From Bacteroidota bacterium (lineage in GTDB: Bacteria; Bacteroidota; Bacteroidia; Bacteroidales; M50B96): a DNA stretch of 45,295 nucleotides. A program made the position numbers and the translations under genes. Positions 35,069-42,398 of this stretch are shown here, piece after piece (positions within the stretch are counted from its first letter, which is position 1; every line of letters begins with the position of its first letter). The stretch spans positions 1 through 45,295 of the forward strand of contig JANTGP010000005.1 in assembly GCA_024762835.1 (NCBI GenBank). Reading direction: 5' to 3'. The notes under the pieces were generated by a model. The model did no database searches. It was not told the DNA's origin and saw only the letters and a program-made list of their open reading frames with translations.

Positions 35069-35779
35069 ATGATAAAATATAAACGTATTCTTCTAAAATT
35101 AAGTGGCGAGGCTCTTATGGGAAACAGGCAATCAGGTATTGACGAAATACGCCTGATGGAATATGTAGAACAGATAAAAGAAATTTGCAAACTAGGTGTT
35201 GAAGTAGGAATAGTAATTGGTGGTGGAAATATTTTTCGTGGAATGCAAGGAATCGAAAAAGGATTTGACAGGGTAAAAGGCGATTATATGGGTATGCTTG
35301 CTACTGTAATTAACGGACTGGCTTTGCAATCGGCATTTGAAAGTGTCGGACAAAAAACCCGTTTATTTACCGCCATAAAAATGGAACCTGTTGGTGAAAG
35401 GTTTAATAAACAAAAATGTATCGCAGGTTTTTCGCAAGGAGAAATTGCAATTTTTACATTTGGCACAGGTAACCCGTTTTTTACAACAGATACAGCCGCT
35501 TCGCTTAGAGCGGTTGAAACAGAAGCTGAAGTACTGTTAAAAGGAACTCGCGTTGATGGCATCTACACTGCCGACCCCGAAAAAGACCCGGCTGCAAAAA
35601 AATTCGACGAACTGAGTTTCGATGAAGCATATTCAAAAGGTTTAAAAATTATGGATCTCACTGCTGTTACAATGTGCAAAGAGAACAATCTTCCTTTGCT
35701 TGTATTTGATATGAACACTAAAGGAAATCTAATAAAAATAATTTTAGGAGAAAAAATTGGAACCTTAGTAAATAATTAG
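35069..35779 (+). CDS. pyrH: UMP kinase
   Basis: PyrH phosphorylates UMP to UDP with ATP. The 236-residue protein of the amino-acid kinase fold has KLSGEALMG at the N-terminus, GIVIGGGNIFRG, the LATVINGLALQ segment, GTGNPFFTTDTAA and the ADPEKDPAAKKF loop. The length is standard. It precedes frr by 37 bases, the usual pairing in many bacteria. Confidence 0.97.
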   Translation: MIKYKRILLKLSGEALMGNRQSGIDEIRLMEYVEQIKEICKLGVEVGIVIGGGNIFRGMQGIEKGFDRVKGDYMGMLATVINGLALQSAFESVGQKTRLFTAIKMEPVGERFNKQKCIAGFSQGEIAIFTFGTGNPFFTTDTAASLRAVETEAEVLLKGTRVDGIYTADPEKDPAAKKFDELSFDEAYSKGLKIMDLTAVTMCKENNLPLLVFDMNTKGNLIKIILGEKIGTLVNN

Positions 35780-35816
35780 ATATATTTAGCCTCAATAATT
35801 ATTAAATATTGCAATC

Positions 35817-36380
35817 ATGGAAGAAGAAGTAAAAATGCAATTAGAACTTGCTGATGACAGTATGAAAAATGCCATTGATCATTTAAAGAAACAACTGGTT
35901 AAAATACGTGCAGGAAAAGCAAATGTTCATATTTTAGATGGTATAATGGTTGATTATTATGGAACTAATACACCTTTAAACCAAGTGTCGAATATCAATA
36001 CCCCTGACCCAAAAATGATTACCATTCAACCATGGGAAAAATCATTGATTGAGATTATTGACAAAGCTATTATGAAAGCTAATATTGGTATTACACCTGT
36101 TAACGATGGCGAAATGATTCGTTTAAATATTCCACCTTTAACCGAAGAGAGAAGAATAAATCTTGTTAAACAGGTGAAAAGTGAAGGTGAAAATACCAGA
36201 ATAAGTGTTCGTAGTACCAGACGTGATGCTAACGAAGAATTTAAAACAATGAAGAAAAACGGTTTATCCGAAGATATGGAAAAAGATGCTGAAGCAAGTA
36301 TCCAAAAACTTACGGATAAATACATGAAAATTATTGATGAAATTGTTTCTGAAAAAGAAAACGATATAATGACAGTTTAA
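35817..36380 (+). CDS. frr: Ribosome recycling factor
   Basis: Frr, with EF-G, dismantles the post-termination ribosome. The 187-residue product shows KIRAGKANVHILDGIMVDYYGT, PLNQVSNI, IQPWEKSLIEIIDKAI, LNIPPLTEERRINLVK and the long helical domain with the conserved Arg-rich RISVRSTRRDANEEFK. It is normal in length and follows pyrH. Confidence 0.97.
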   Translation: MEEEVKMQLELADDSMKNAIDHLKKQLVKIRAGKANVHILDGIMVDYYGTNTPLNQVSNINTPDPKMITIQPWEKSLIEIIDKAIMKANIGITPVNDGEMIRLNIPPLTEERRINLVKQVKSEGENTRISVRSTRRDANEEFKTMKKNGLSEDMEKDAEASIQKLTDKYMKIIDEIVSEKENDIMTV

Positions 36381-36417
36381 CAATAGAATTTACTTCTTCC
36401 TAAATTATATAATTGAG

Positions 36418-37128
36418 ATGAGACTATTACTGATAAGCAATTCTACAATGGCCGGTGAGCCGTATTTAGATTATCCTAAAAATAATATTAAAGAGTTTCT
36501 TGGAACCAAAATAAAGAAAACACTTTTCATACCATATGCAGGTGTTACTTTTTCTTTCGATGATTATGCTGAAAAAGTTCAAGAACGATTTACCGAAATT
36601 GGATACGATGTTGACCCAATACATAAACATGCAGACCCTGTAAAAGCTGTTAACGAAGCTGAAGCAATAGTTGTTGGTGGCGGAAATACTTTCAATCTGG
36701 TTCATCTGCTACATAAGAATAACCTGGTTGATGCAATAAGAAACAAAGTTCAATCCGGTACACCATTTATTGGTTGGAGTGCAGGTTCAAATGTAGCTTG
36801 TCCGAGCCTTCGTACAACGAATGATATGCCAATTATTGAACCGGCAAGTTTTAACACAATAAATCTTGTGCCATTCCAAATTAACCCACACTATCTTGAT
36901 GCAAATCCCGAAGGACATGCAGGAGAAACCCGCGAAGCCCGAATTGAAGAGTTTATTGAAATTAATCAGGATATTTATGTTGCCGGATTGCGTGAAGGCT
37001 GTATGTTTCTTGTAGAAAATAACACCATGAAACTAATAGGTGCAAAATCATGTCGCATCTTTAAGAAAGGTATTGAAGCTTACGAATTAATGCCGGGTGA
37101 TAATTTTGACTTCTTATTAAATTCTTAA
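36418..37128 (+). CDS. pepE: Dipeptidase E (alpha-aspartyl dipeptidase)
   Basis: PepE is a peptidase family S51 serine hydrolase that cleaves Asp-X dipeptides in the cytoplasm. The 236-residue product has the nucleophile elbow FIGWSAGSNVACP (Ser121), the glycine-rich VVGGGNTFNLVHLL loop and the NPHYLDANPEGHAGETREARI segment that carries the catalytic His. It starts 37 bases after frr. Confidence 0.95.
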   Translation: MRLLLISNSTMAGEPYLDYPKNNIKEFLGTKIKKTLFIPYAGVTFSFDDYAEKVQERFTEIGYDVDPIHKHADPVKAVNEAEAIVVGGGNTFNLVHLLHKNNLVDAIRNKVQSGTPFIGWSAGSNVACPSLRTTNDMPIIEPASFNTINLVPFQINPHYLDANPEGHAGETREARIEEFIEINQDIYVAGLREGCMFLVENNTMKLIGAKSCRIFKKGIEAYELMPGDNFDFLLNS

Positions 37129-37207
37129 GATTTATTGCTTCCTTTTACTTTTATTCTGTTACAATAACAACGTCTGTTGCTAAGTTTATCAGATATTGAT
37201 TAGAATT

Positions 37208-37226
37208 TTTTGCACATATTGCAAAA
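37208..37226. promoter_or_regulatory. Inverted repeat upstream of the second ECF sigma gene
   Basis: A perfect 7-bp inverted repeat TTTTGCA-CATAT-TGCAAAA lies 47 bases before the sigma start. It could be an operator or part of a sigma-dependent promoter; no TAnnTTTG element is nearby. Confidence 0.4.
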
Positions 37227-37272
37227 GTAATTGTAAATAAAAACGACTAAGATTTAAAGTAAAAACAAAACC

Positions 37273-37839
37273 TTGGGGGAGTCTGAAATAATAAATAAAA
37301 TTTTATCAGGTAATAAATCTGCATTCGGTACGATTGTTAAGAAATATCAAGGCATGATTACAAACACTTGCTACGGTTTTCTAATGAATAATGAAGATGC
37401 CGAAGATGTTGCCCAAGAAACATTTATTGAAGCATACACATCAATTGGTAAGTTTAAACAAAACTCAAAACTATCAACATGGTTGTACAGAATAGCTGTA
37501 AATAAATCAATTGATTATCTCAGAAAAAAGAAGAGAATAAAAAGATTTGCTTTAACATCAAACATATTTTCAGAAGATATTGAAATAACTGATTATAACA
37601 CAAATAACCCACAAGAAGAAATAGAATCAAAAGAGCGACTTGCAATTTTAAATTTAGCACTAAACATGTTAAGTAAAAATCAAAATATAGCTTTTCGTCT
37701 AAGCAAATTTGAAAAACTTTCGGGTAAAGAAATCTCTGAAATAATGAATCTAAGCTTATCATCTGTAGAATCATTAATTCATAGAGCTAAGAATAATTTA
37801 AGAAAAATATTATTTAAGTATTATAATGACAAAATTTAA
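37273..37839 (+). CDS. ECF-family sigma factor with TTG start
   Basis: The 188-residue product has region 2 (AFGTIVKKYQGMITNTCYGF, EDAEDVAQETFIEAYTSIGKF, STWLYRIAVNKSIDYLRKKKR, about 15-90) and region 4 (about 125-180: AFRLSKFEKLSGKEISEIM, SLSSVESLIHRAKNNL). The only start that keeps the conserved N-terminus is a TTG at 37273; a stop lies five codons before it, and the next Met would remove region 2. A weak start may limit the protein's amount. It heads a cluster with a small membrane protein and two Spy-like proteins. Confidence 0.9.
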   Translation: MGESEIINKILSGNKSAFGTIVKKYQGMITNTCYGFLMNNEDAEDVAQETFIEAYTSIGKFKQNSKLSTWLYRIAVNKSIDYLRKKKRIKRFALTSNIFSEDIEITDYNTNNPQEEIESKERLAILNLALNMLSKNQNIAFRLSKFEKLSGKEISEIMNLSLSSVESLIHRAKNNLRKILFKYYNDKI

Positions 37840-37893
37840 TGCAAGTTTTTTAAATAAATGTCGACATATAACTGAAGTCTTAATTTTATACTG

Positions 37894-38253
37894 ATGAAAA
37901 AAAATAAGATAATTGAAGAAATAGATAAAACACTTGATAGTGTCAGCTCTTTTGAGAGATACGAAGGAAATCCATTCCTATTTACCCGTATTGAAGCAAA
38001 AATAAATAATATGAAAGAAGGCTCTGTTAATTATAACCATGCAAGAAAGTATTTACTTCGCGTGCAACCAATAATACTGCTTTTAATTCTATCATTGAAT
38101 ATTTGGACAGCTACAACATTTTTTTTCGACAAGTCTAATTCATCTTCTGAAAGAGATTATGAATTAAACAATATTATTGATGAGTATTCTCTTACAACAA
38201 GCAATTATGTTATTTCGGCTTTTGATGAACAAAAAACAAACAATTATGAATAA
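37894..38253 (+). CDS. Small single-helix membrane protein, candidate anti-sigma factor
   Basis: This 119-residue protein has a charged N-terminal part (1-52, with SFERYEGNPFLFTRIEAKIN), one membrane helix (about 55-78) and a short acidic periplasmic tail. Its N-terminal pattern is like that of short membrane proteins coded after ECF sigma factors in Bacteroidetes. No zinc motif is seen. It overlaps the following Spy-like gene by 8 bases. Anti-sigma function is inferred from position and topology. Confidence 0.6.
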   Translation: MKKNKIIEEIDKTLDSVSSFERYEGNPFLFTRIEAKINNMKEGSVNYNHARKYLLRVQPIILLLILSLNIWTATTFFFDKSNSSSERDYELNNIIDEYSLTTSNYVISAFDEQKTNNYE

Positions 38254-38785
38254 AAACACTTTATACTGGATAATTGCTTTACTGGTATTGTTAAATATCT
38301 TCACGATGTTTATGTTATGGCAAGACCATTGGGATAGAAAGGCTGATTTTCATAATCAAAGACTCGGAATGTTCCATCAGGCAGGCGATAATAAACCGGA
38401 ATTTATTCAACGAGAATTAGATTTAAGTAAAGAACAAACAACAAGATTCAGAAGATACAAGAAAGAACATCTAAAAAGAGTAAATCAGATTTCTGAAAAA
38501 ATACATAAAACTAAAACACTTTTATTGGATGAAACTTTTTCAAATAATCCGGATAGCCTAAAGATTGATAGTTTAATAACTAAAATTGGTAATCTTCAGA
38601 AAAGACTTGAAGAATCAAACATTACTCAGATAAATAAAATGAAGGAAATATGCAATCCAGGGCAATTGAAAAAGCTTAAAATTTTATTTAATGAAGTAAT
38701 GCTAAAAGCAGAACCAAATGGAAGGAAACGTCCGGTTCATAATAAACAGGGAATGCATAAATCAAAAATAAAAAGTATAAAATAA
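38246..38785 (+). CDS. Membrane-anchored Spy/CpxP-like periplasmic protein
   Basis: From the ATG at 38246 the product is 179 residues; an ATG at 38177 lies inside the upstream gene and would put a poor sequence before the membrane helix. The helix at about 6-24 is uncleaved-signal-like, followed by a highly charged helical periplasmic domain with the Spy/CnrX/ZraP layout: RELDLSKEQTTRFRRYKKEH, then a long second helix (LITKIGNLQKRLEESNITQI) and CNPGQLKKLKILFNEV. The LTxxQ-type motif appears as LSKEQ and PGQLKKL. Such proteins sense envelope stress or metals and act on an ECF sigma/anti-sigma pair. Confidence 0.78.
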   Translation: MNKNTLYWIIALLVLLNIFTMFMLWQDHWDRKADFHNQRLGMFHQAGDNKPEFIQRELDLSKEQTTRFRRYKKEHLKRVNQISEKIHKTKTLLLDETFSNNPDSLKIDSLITKIGNLQKRLEESNITQINKMKEICNPGQLKKLKILFNEVMLKAEPNGRKRPVHNKQGMHKSKIKSIK

Positions 38786-38797
38786 TTGCTTACTTAA

Positions 38798-38805
38798 TAA
38801 GTTTG
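38798..38805 (+). promoter_or_regulatory. Candidate internal -7 promoter element before the second Spy-like gene
   Basis: TAAGTTTG fits TAnnTTTG, 31 bases before the ATG at 38836; it may allow separate expression of that gene. Confidence 0.35.
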
Positions 38806-38835
38806 CATAGTAATAATCAATTAAAATTAATTAAA

Positions 38836-39348
38836 ATGAAAAAAGTAAAATTTCTAAACACAGTAATGTTGGCTTCATTACTAATTGTATTTAGTGCACT
38901 AAATTTAACAGCACAAAACAAAAGAGGAAACAAAGGTCACATGAAAGGAGATAAGCCAAGAATGGAGCAACAGGATTCTAAGAGACAAGGAATTCCTAAT
39001 TTAACTGAAGAACAAAGAGATAAAATTAAAGAAATCAGAATTAGCTTTAAGCAAACATCTCAGGAATTAACAAATAAACTAAAAGAATTGGAAGCAAAGC
39101 TGCATAGTTTAAAAACAACAGAGAAACCGGACATGAAAGCTATTTATGCCCAGATTGATAAAATAAGTGGTGTAAAAGTAAAGATTGAAAAGAAACGTGC
39201 TGATATGGAACAGGATATTAGGAAACTGTTAAACAAAGAGCAAAAATTATTCTTTGACAATCACCTTAATAAAGATGGCCGTAAAGATAAAATTAGAGAC
39301 CGAAAAGAAAAGCCTAAAGGCCCTCAAAGAAGAATGGAAGGTAAATAG
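38836..39348 (+). CDS. Exported Spy/LTxxQ-family protein
   Basis: The 170-residue product (ATG at 38836; a TTG at 38803 would be preceded by no signal) has a signal peptide (about 1-26, ending LTAQ). The mature part is very basic and helical: NLTEEQRDKIKEIRISFKQT (the LTxxQ-like motif), then a long coiled helix and KLLNKEQKLFFDNHL, a second copy of the motif. This is the Spy/CpxP family of periplasmic chaperone-like or metal-binding proteins. It is the last gene of the sigma cluster and ends before a strong bidirectional terminator. Confidence 0.82.
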   Translation: MKKVKFLNTVMLASLLIVFSALNLTAQNKRGNKGHMKGDKPRMEQQDSKRQGIPNLTEEQRDKIKEIRISFKQTSQELTNKLKELEAKLHSLKTTEKPDMKAIYAQIDKISGVKVKIEKKRADMEQDIRKLLNKEQKLFFDNHLNKDGRKDKIRDRKEKPKGPQRRMEGK

Positions 39349-39368
39349 TCAACATTTCTCAAAACATT

Positions 39369-39406
39369 AAAAAATGCCCTCTTAAATGAATAAGAGGGCA
39401 TTTTTT
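39369..39406. terminator. Bidirectional rho-independent terminator
   Basis: A perfect 16-bp stem AAAAAATGCCCTCTTA (39369-39384) / TAAGAGGGCATTTTTT (39391-39406) with a 6-base loop lies between convergent operons. Confidence 0.95.
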
Positions 39407-39425
39407 AAACAACATATAGAGTCAA

Positions 39426-40985
39426 TTACTTTTTATAGATATGAACCCAAGAATCGGAGTATTCACCTTTACGGGTTTCACGCATTTTTTCAAGAGCAGG
39501 TTGTAAATCATCATATTTGTATGTATAAATATAATACCACTTTCTATCCTTGTTATACAATATGCTGGATTTAATTCCCTTTTCAGCCGTCATCTTAACA
39601 GCTCTCTTTGCATAATCCAATTTACGGAAAGAATAAATTATTACATAGTTCCCATTTTCCAATGGTGTTTCAACTAAGTTATTATTTCCATCAGATTTTA
39701 ACTCAACAACATCTTCACCAGTGATTTGAAGTACATATTTTTTCAATTCATCAAGCTCTTTTTGTAATCTGTTAATATGGTCGTTATCCGATTCAAAGAT
39801 AACAGAACCGTCAGCATTTGTAGTTTTCTTACCATTAATTTGGTTACGTAAACTATCAATCTCTGATTTAAGTTCTTGTTCAAGCATCTCGAGTGCACCG
39901 CCTGGTTTCTCTTTACTGTTTTCTTTCAGCTCATCAACACTCTTATTAAGATTATCTAATTGACCTTTCATGTTTTTCTGATTTTCCATCAGGTTCATCA
40001 AATCTTTATTAAGATTGTCTTCCTCTTCTTTGGCTTTCTTAAACTTATAAGATATCATTACCTCATGAGTACCATTTGAGTACATTGTTAATGGTGTATT
40101 GGCAATTTGATAAGCATAAGCAATGTTTAAGTTATAAACATTGATTCCTGCAGCAATAACAAAGCTATTGTTTGTAGGACGGTATGTTACTCCTGCCCAT
40201 TGGTCGTTGCTATTTCCAACCACAAGATTAATATCTAACTGAGATGGAGCACCTGGCAACAACTTATACAGTAATGATGGTTTAATATAGAACCTTTCAT
40301 TATCAGTTTTTACCTTTTCCATATTTTCATTCATCTCTTTTTCAAAAAATCTAAAATTATAAGAAGTAAAGAATACATAATGACGTTTCAATGCAAAATC
40401 ATACTCATTATAGCCATTTCTATTATAATTAATATCATTATCTAAAATCTGTGGTATACTTGCTGCAAATTCAAAATCTTTAAAATCGTATTTTAAACCA
40501 AACCTTGCATCAAAAGCAAAACCATCATAACTTCCTAATGCAAATACAGGATCGCTATAATCCGTTGCTCTAACACCGCTAAAGTCAATTTTATTCTCAA
40601 GAAAGCCTAATCCTAATCCAAATGTAATAAAATGTCTTTTCGCATCGGATATTCTAAGCTTATATGAATAATTTAAACTTCCTGATAATCTTTCAATCAT
40701 GCCGGCTTTATCAGATGTGATTAGCATTCCTAGTCCAACCTTATCATTAAAAGAATCGTGGATTCCAAACGCAGATGTGGAAGGTGCTCCTTCAATACCC
40801 GACCATTGTTTTCTTGTATCAAAAAACACTTGCATAAAATCCTGATCACCTGTATTTGCAGGATTCAGCAGAAATAAATTCTGATGATACAAATTAAACA
40901 TTGGCTCTTGTTGTGCCATGCCTATTTTTGCAATTACTAAAAATAGAATGACTACTAAAATATTACGTATGTTTTTCATCTTCAT
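39426..40985 (-). CDS. PorP/SprF-family T9SS protein with coiled-coil and SPOR-like tail
   Basis: The 519-residue product has a signal peptide (about 1-24). An outer-membrane beta-barrel of the PorP/SprF type (about 25-312) opens with QQEPMFNLYHQNLFLLNPANTG and contains RKQWSGIEGAPSTSAFGIH. Then comes a coiled-coil, charged segment (about 315-420) and a C-terminal ~80-residue domain (NGNYVIIYSFRKLDYAKRAV, KWYYIYTYKYDDLQPALEKM) that looks like a SPOR-like peptidoglycan-binding fold. Typical SprF proteins are about 300-350 residues, so the tail is extra. SprF-like proteins are needed for export of partner adhesins with type B C-terminal domains, as in the two genes upstream. Separated by 12 bases from the PKD gene, so one operon. 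Confidence 0.9.
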   Translation of the reverse strand: MKMKNIRNILVVILFLVIAKIGMAQQEPMFNLYHQNLFLLNPANTGDQDFMQVFFDTRKQWSGIEGAPSTSAFGIHDSFNDKVGLGMLITSDKAGMIERLSGSLNYSYKLRISDAKRHFITFGLGLGFLENKIDFSGVRATDYSDPVFALGSYDGFAFDARFGLKYDFKDFEFAASIPQILDNDINYNRNGYNEYDFALKRHYVFFTSYNFRFFEKEMNENMEKVKTDNERFYIKPSLLYKLLPGAPSQLDINLVVGNSNDQWAGVTYRPTNNSFVIAAGINVYNLNIAYAYQIANTPLTMYSNGTHEVMISYKFKKAKEEEDNLNKDLMNLMENQKNMKGQLDNLNKSVDELKENSKEKPGGALEMLEQELKSEIDSLRNQINGKKTTNADGSVIFESDNDHINRLQKELDELKKYVLQITGEDVVELKSDGNNNLVETPLENGNYVIIYSFRKLDYAKRAVKMTAEKGIKSSILYNKDRKWYYIYTYKYDDLQPALEKMRETRKGEYSDSWVHIYKK

Positions 40986-40997
40986 AGTGTTTTGAAT

Positions 40998-42353
40998 TTA
41001 TCGTAAAAGAGTTATTGCACCGGTATAAGAAATTCCATCGTGCTTTATCACATAATAGTATGCTCCTTCCGGAAGCTTTGCGCCTTCAAAATTACCATCC
41101 CAATCGTTTTGATAACCTTTTTGGTTTAGAACAATTTCCCCAAGTCTGCTAAATATTGTTAACTCAAAATCTTCGCTAAGAGGTTTACGAGCAACAATCC
41201 AAACATCATTTTTGCCATCGGCATTTGGAGTAATAATATTGTTGGGCTTAATGTCTACCTCAACAAGTATTTCGCCGCTATTCTTACATCCAAATTCATC
41301 AACCACCGAAACATTAAATAAAGTTGTCTGGTCAATAAGAGCAATAGGGTCAGCAGAGAATGGATCTGTCATATCATCAACAGGAATCCATACAAATTCT
41401 GTTAGATTAGCATTATCACTAGTAACTGATAATTGAACTTCATCACCCGGAATAACAACTTCATCACTTGCCGTAACATCAATATAGGGTGTTGGATGAA
41501 TTGTAATCTCAATAATATCATTATCCGAACAAACAGCAGGTTCTCCACTTGTTTCATTTACTTCATAAACAGTAGCTTCAAACAAAAACACCTGTGTTTG
41601 GGTACTATCTGTTAGTGTTGTATCAACGGTTATACTATATGAAGTAATGTTAGGTGTTGTATTCACCGGTAATGTTCCCCATACTACAGATTGATACTGA
41701 TTTGACACAGACAAATGAATTGGCTGATTAGCACAAAACTCAGTATTATCAGCAGTAATAGTTGCATCGGGCAACTGGAATATCATAATGGAATCACTAC
41801 TTGTTCCTGTACATCCATAAGATGAAGTAACAGTTAGATTAACATAATAAGTTCCCGGATTAAGATACAAATGAGAAGGATTTTCTGTTAAATCAGACTC
41901 ACCTGTTCCATCTCCAAAAGTCCATTGATAACTTACTATATCTCCATCAGAAGAAGTCGAAGTATTCGTAAAATCCGACTCTGTACCCAAGCATCCGTGG
42001 TCAAAAGTAAATGAAGCAACAGGATTATCATAAATCGCAACATTTTTACTTTTGCTACCAACAAGTGAATCACCGGGTAAAGCATTATTAAACACTTCTA
42101 AAGTGACATAATATACTCCGCTTAAAGCAAAGCTGTGGTATGCTTCCGAATCGAAAGCATACGCACTACCATCATTAAAGTTCCATCTGTACGATGTTAT
42201 TCCGGCAGGGTAGCTGGAGGTACTAACAAAGTGTGTCTCCGAAACCATACATGAATTATAGTACTCAAAATCTACAACCTGTGCATTTAAGCTAATAGCA
42301 AGTATTGCAAATAATGACAGGGCGAGACCTATTTTTCTAATTAAACGTTTCAT
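40998..42353 (-). CDS. PKD-domain protein with gliding-motility type C-terminal domain
   Basis: The 451-residue product has a signal peptide (about 1-24), PKD-like domains (about 30-110 and 111-190; ITSYRWNFNDGSAYAF and FTNTSTSSDGDIVSYQWTFGDG), a further Ig-like region and a C-terminal domain of the gliding motility-associated (CHU_C, type B) family: NIITPNADGKNDVWIV, then ELTIFSRLGEIVLNQKGYQND, WDGNF and LPEGAYYYVI. This domain sends the protein through T9SS and needs a PorP/SprF-like partner, which is the next gene. It starts 45 bases after the SprB-repeat gene. Confidence 0.92.
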   Translation of the reverse strand: MKRLIRKIGLALSLFAILAISLNAQVVDFEYYNSCMVSETHFVSTSSYPAGITSYRWNFNDGSAYAFDSEAYHSFALSGVYYVTLEVFNNALPGDSLVGSKSKNVAIYDNPVASFTFDHGCLGTESDFTNTSTSSDGDIVSYQWTFGDGTGESDLTENPSHLYLNPGTYYVNLTVTSSYGCTGTSSDSIMIFQLPDATITADNTEFCANQPIHLSVSNQYQSVVWGTLPVNTTPNITSYSITVDTTLTDSTQTQVFLFEATVYEVNETSGEPAVCSDNDIIEITIHPTPYIDVTASDEVVIPGDEVQLSVTSDNANLTEFVWIPVDDMTDPFSADPIALIDQTTLFNVSVVDEFGCKNSGEILVEVDIKPNNIITPNADGKNDVWIVARKPLSEDFELTIFSRLGEIVLNQKGYQNDWDGNFEGAKLPEGAYYYVIKHDGISYTGAITLLR

Positions 42354-42398
42354 AAACTTATATTTTTTTCATCATTAATAATTACAGTTCACAAAAGG

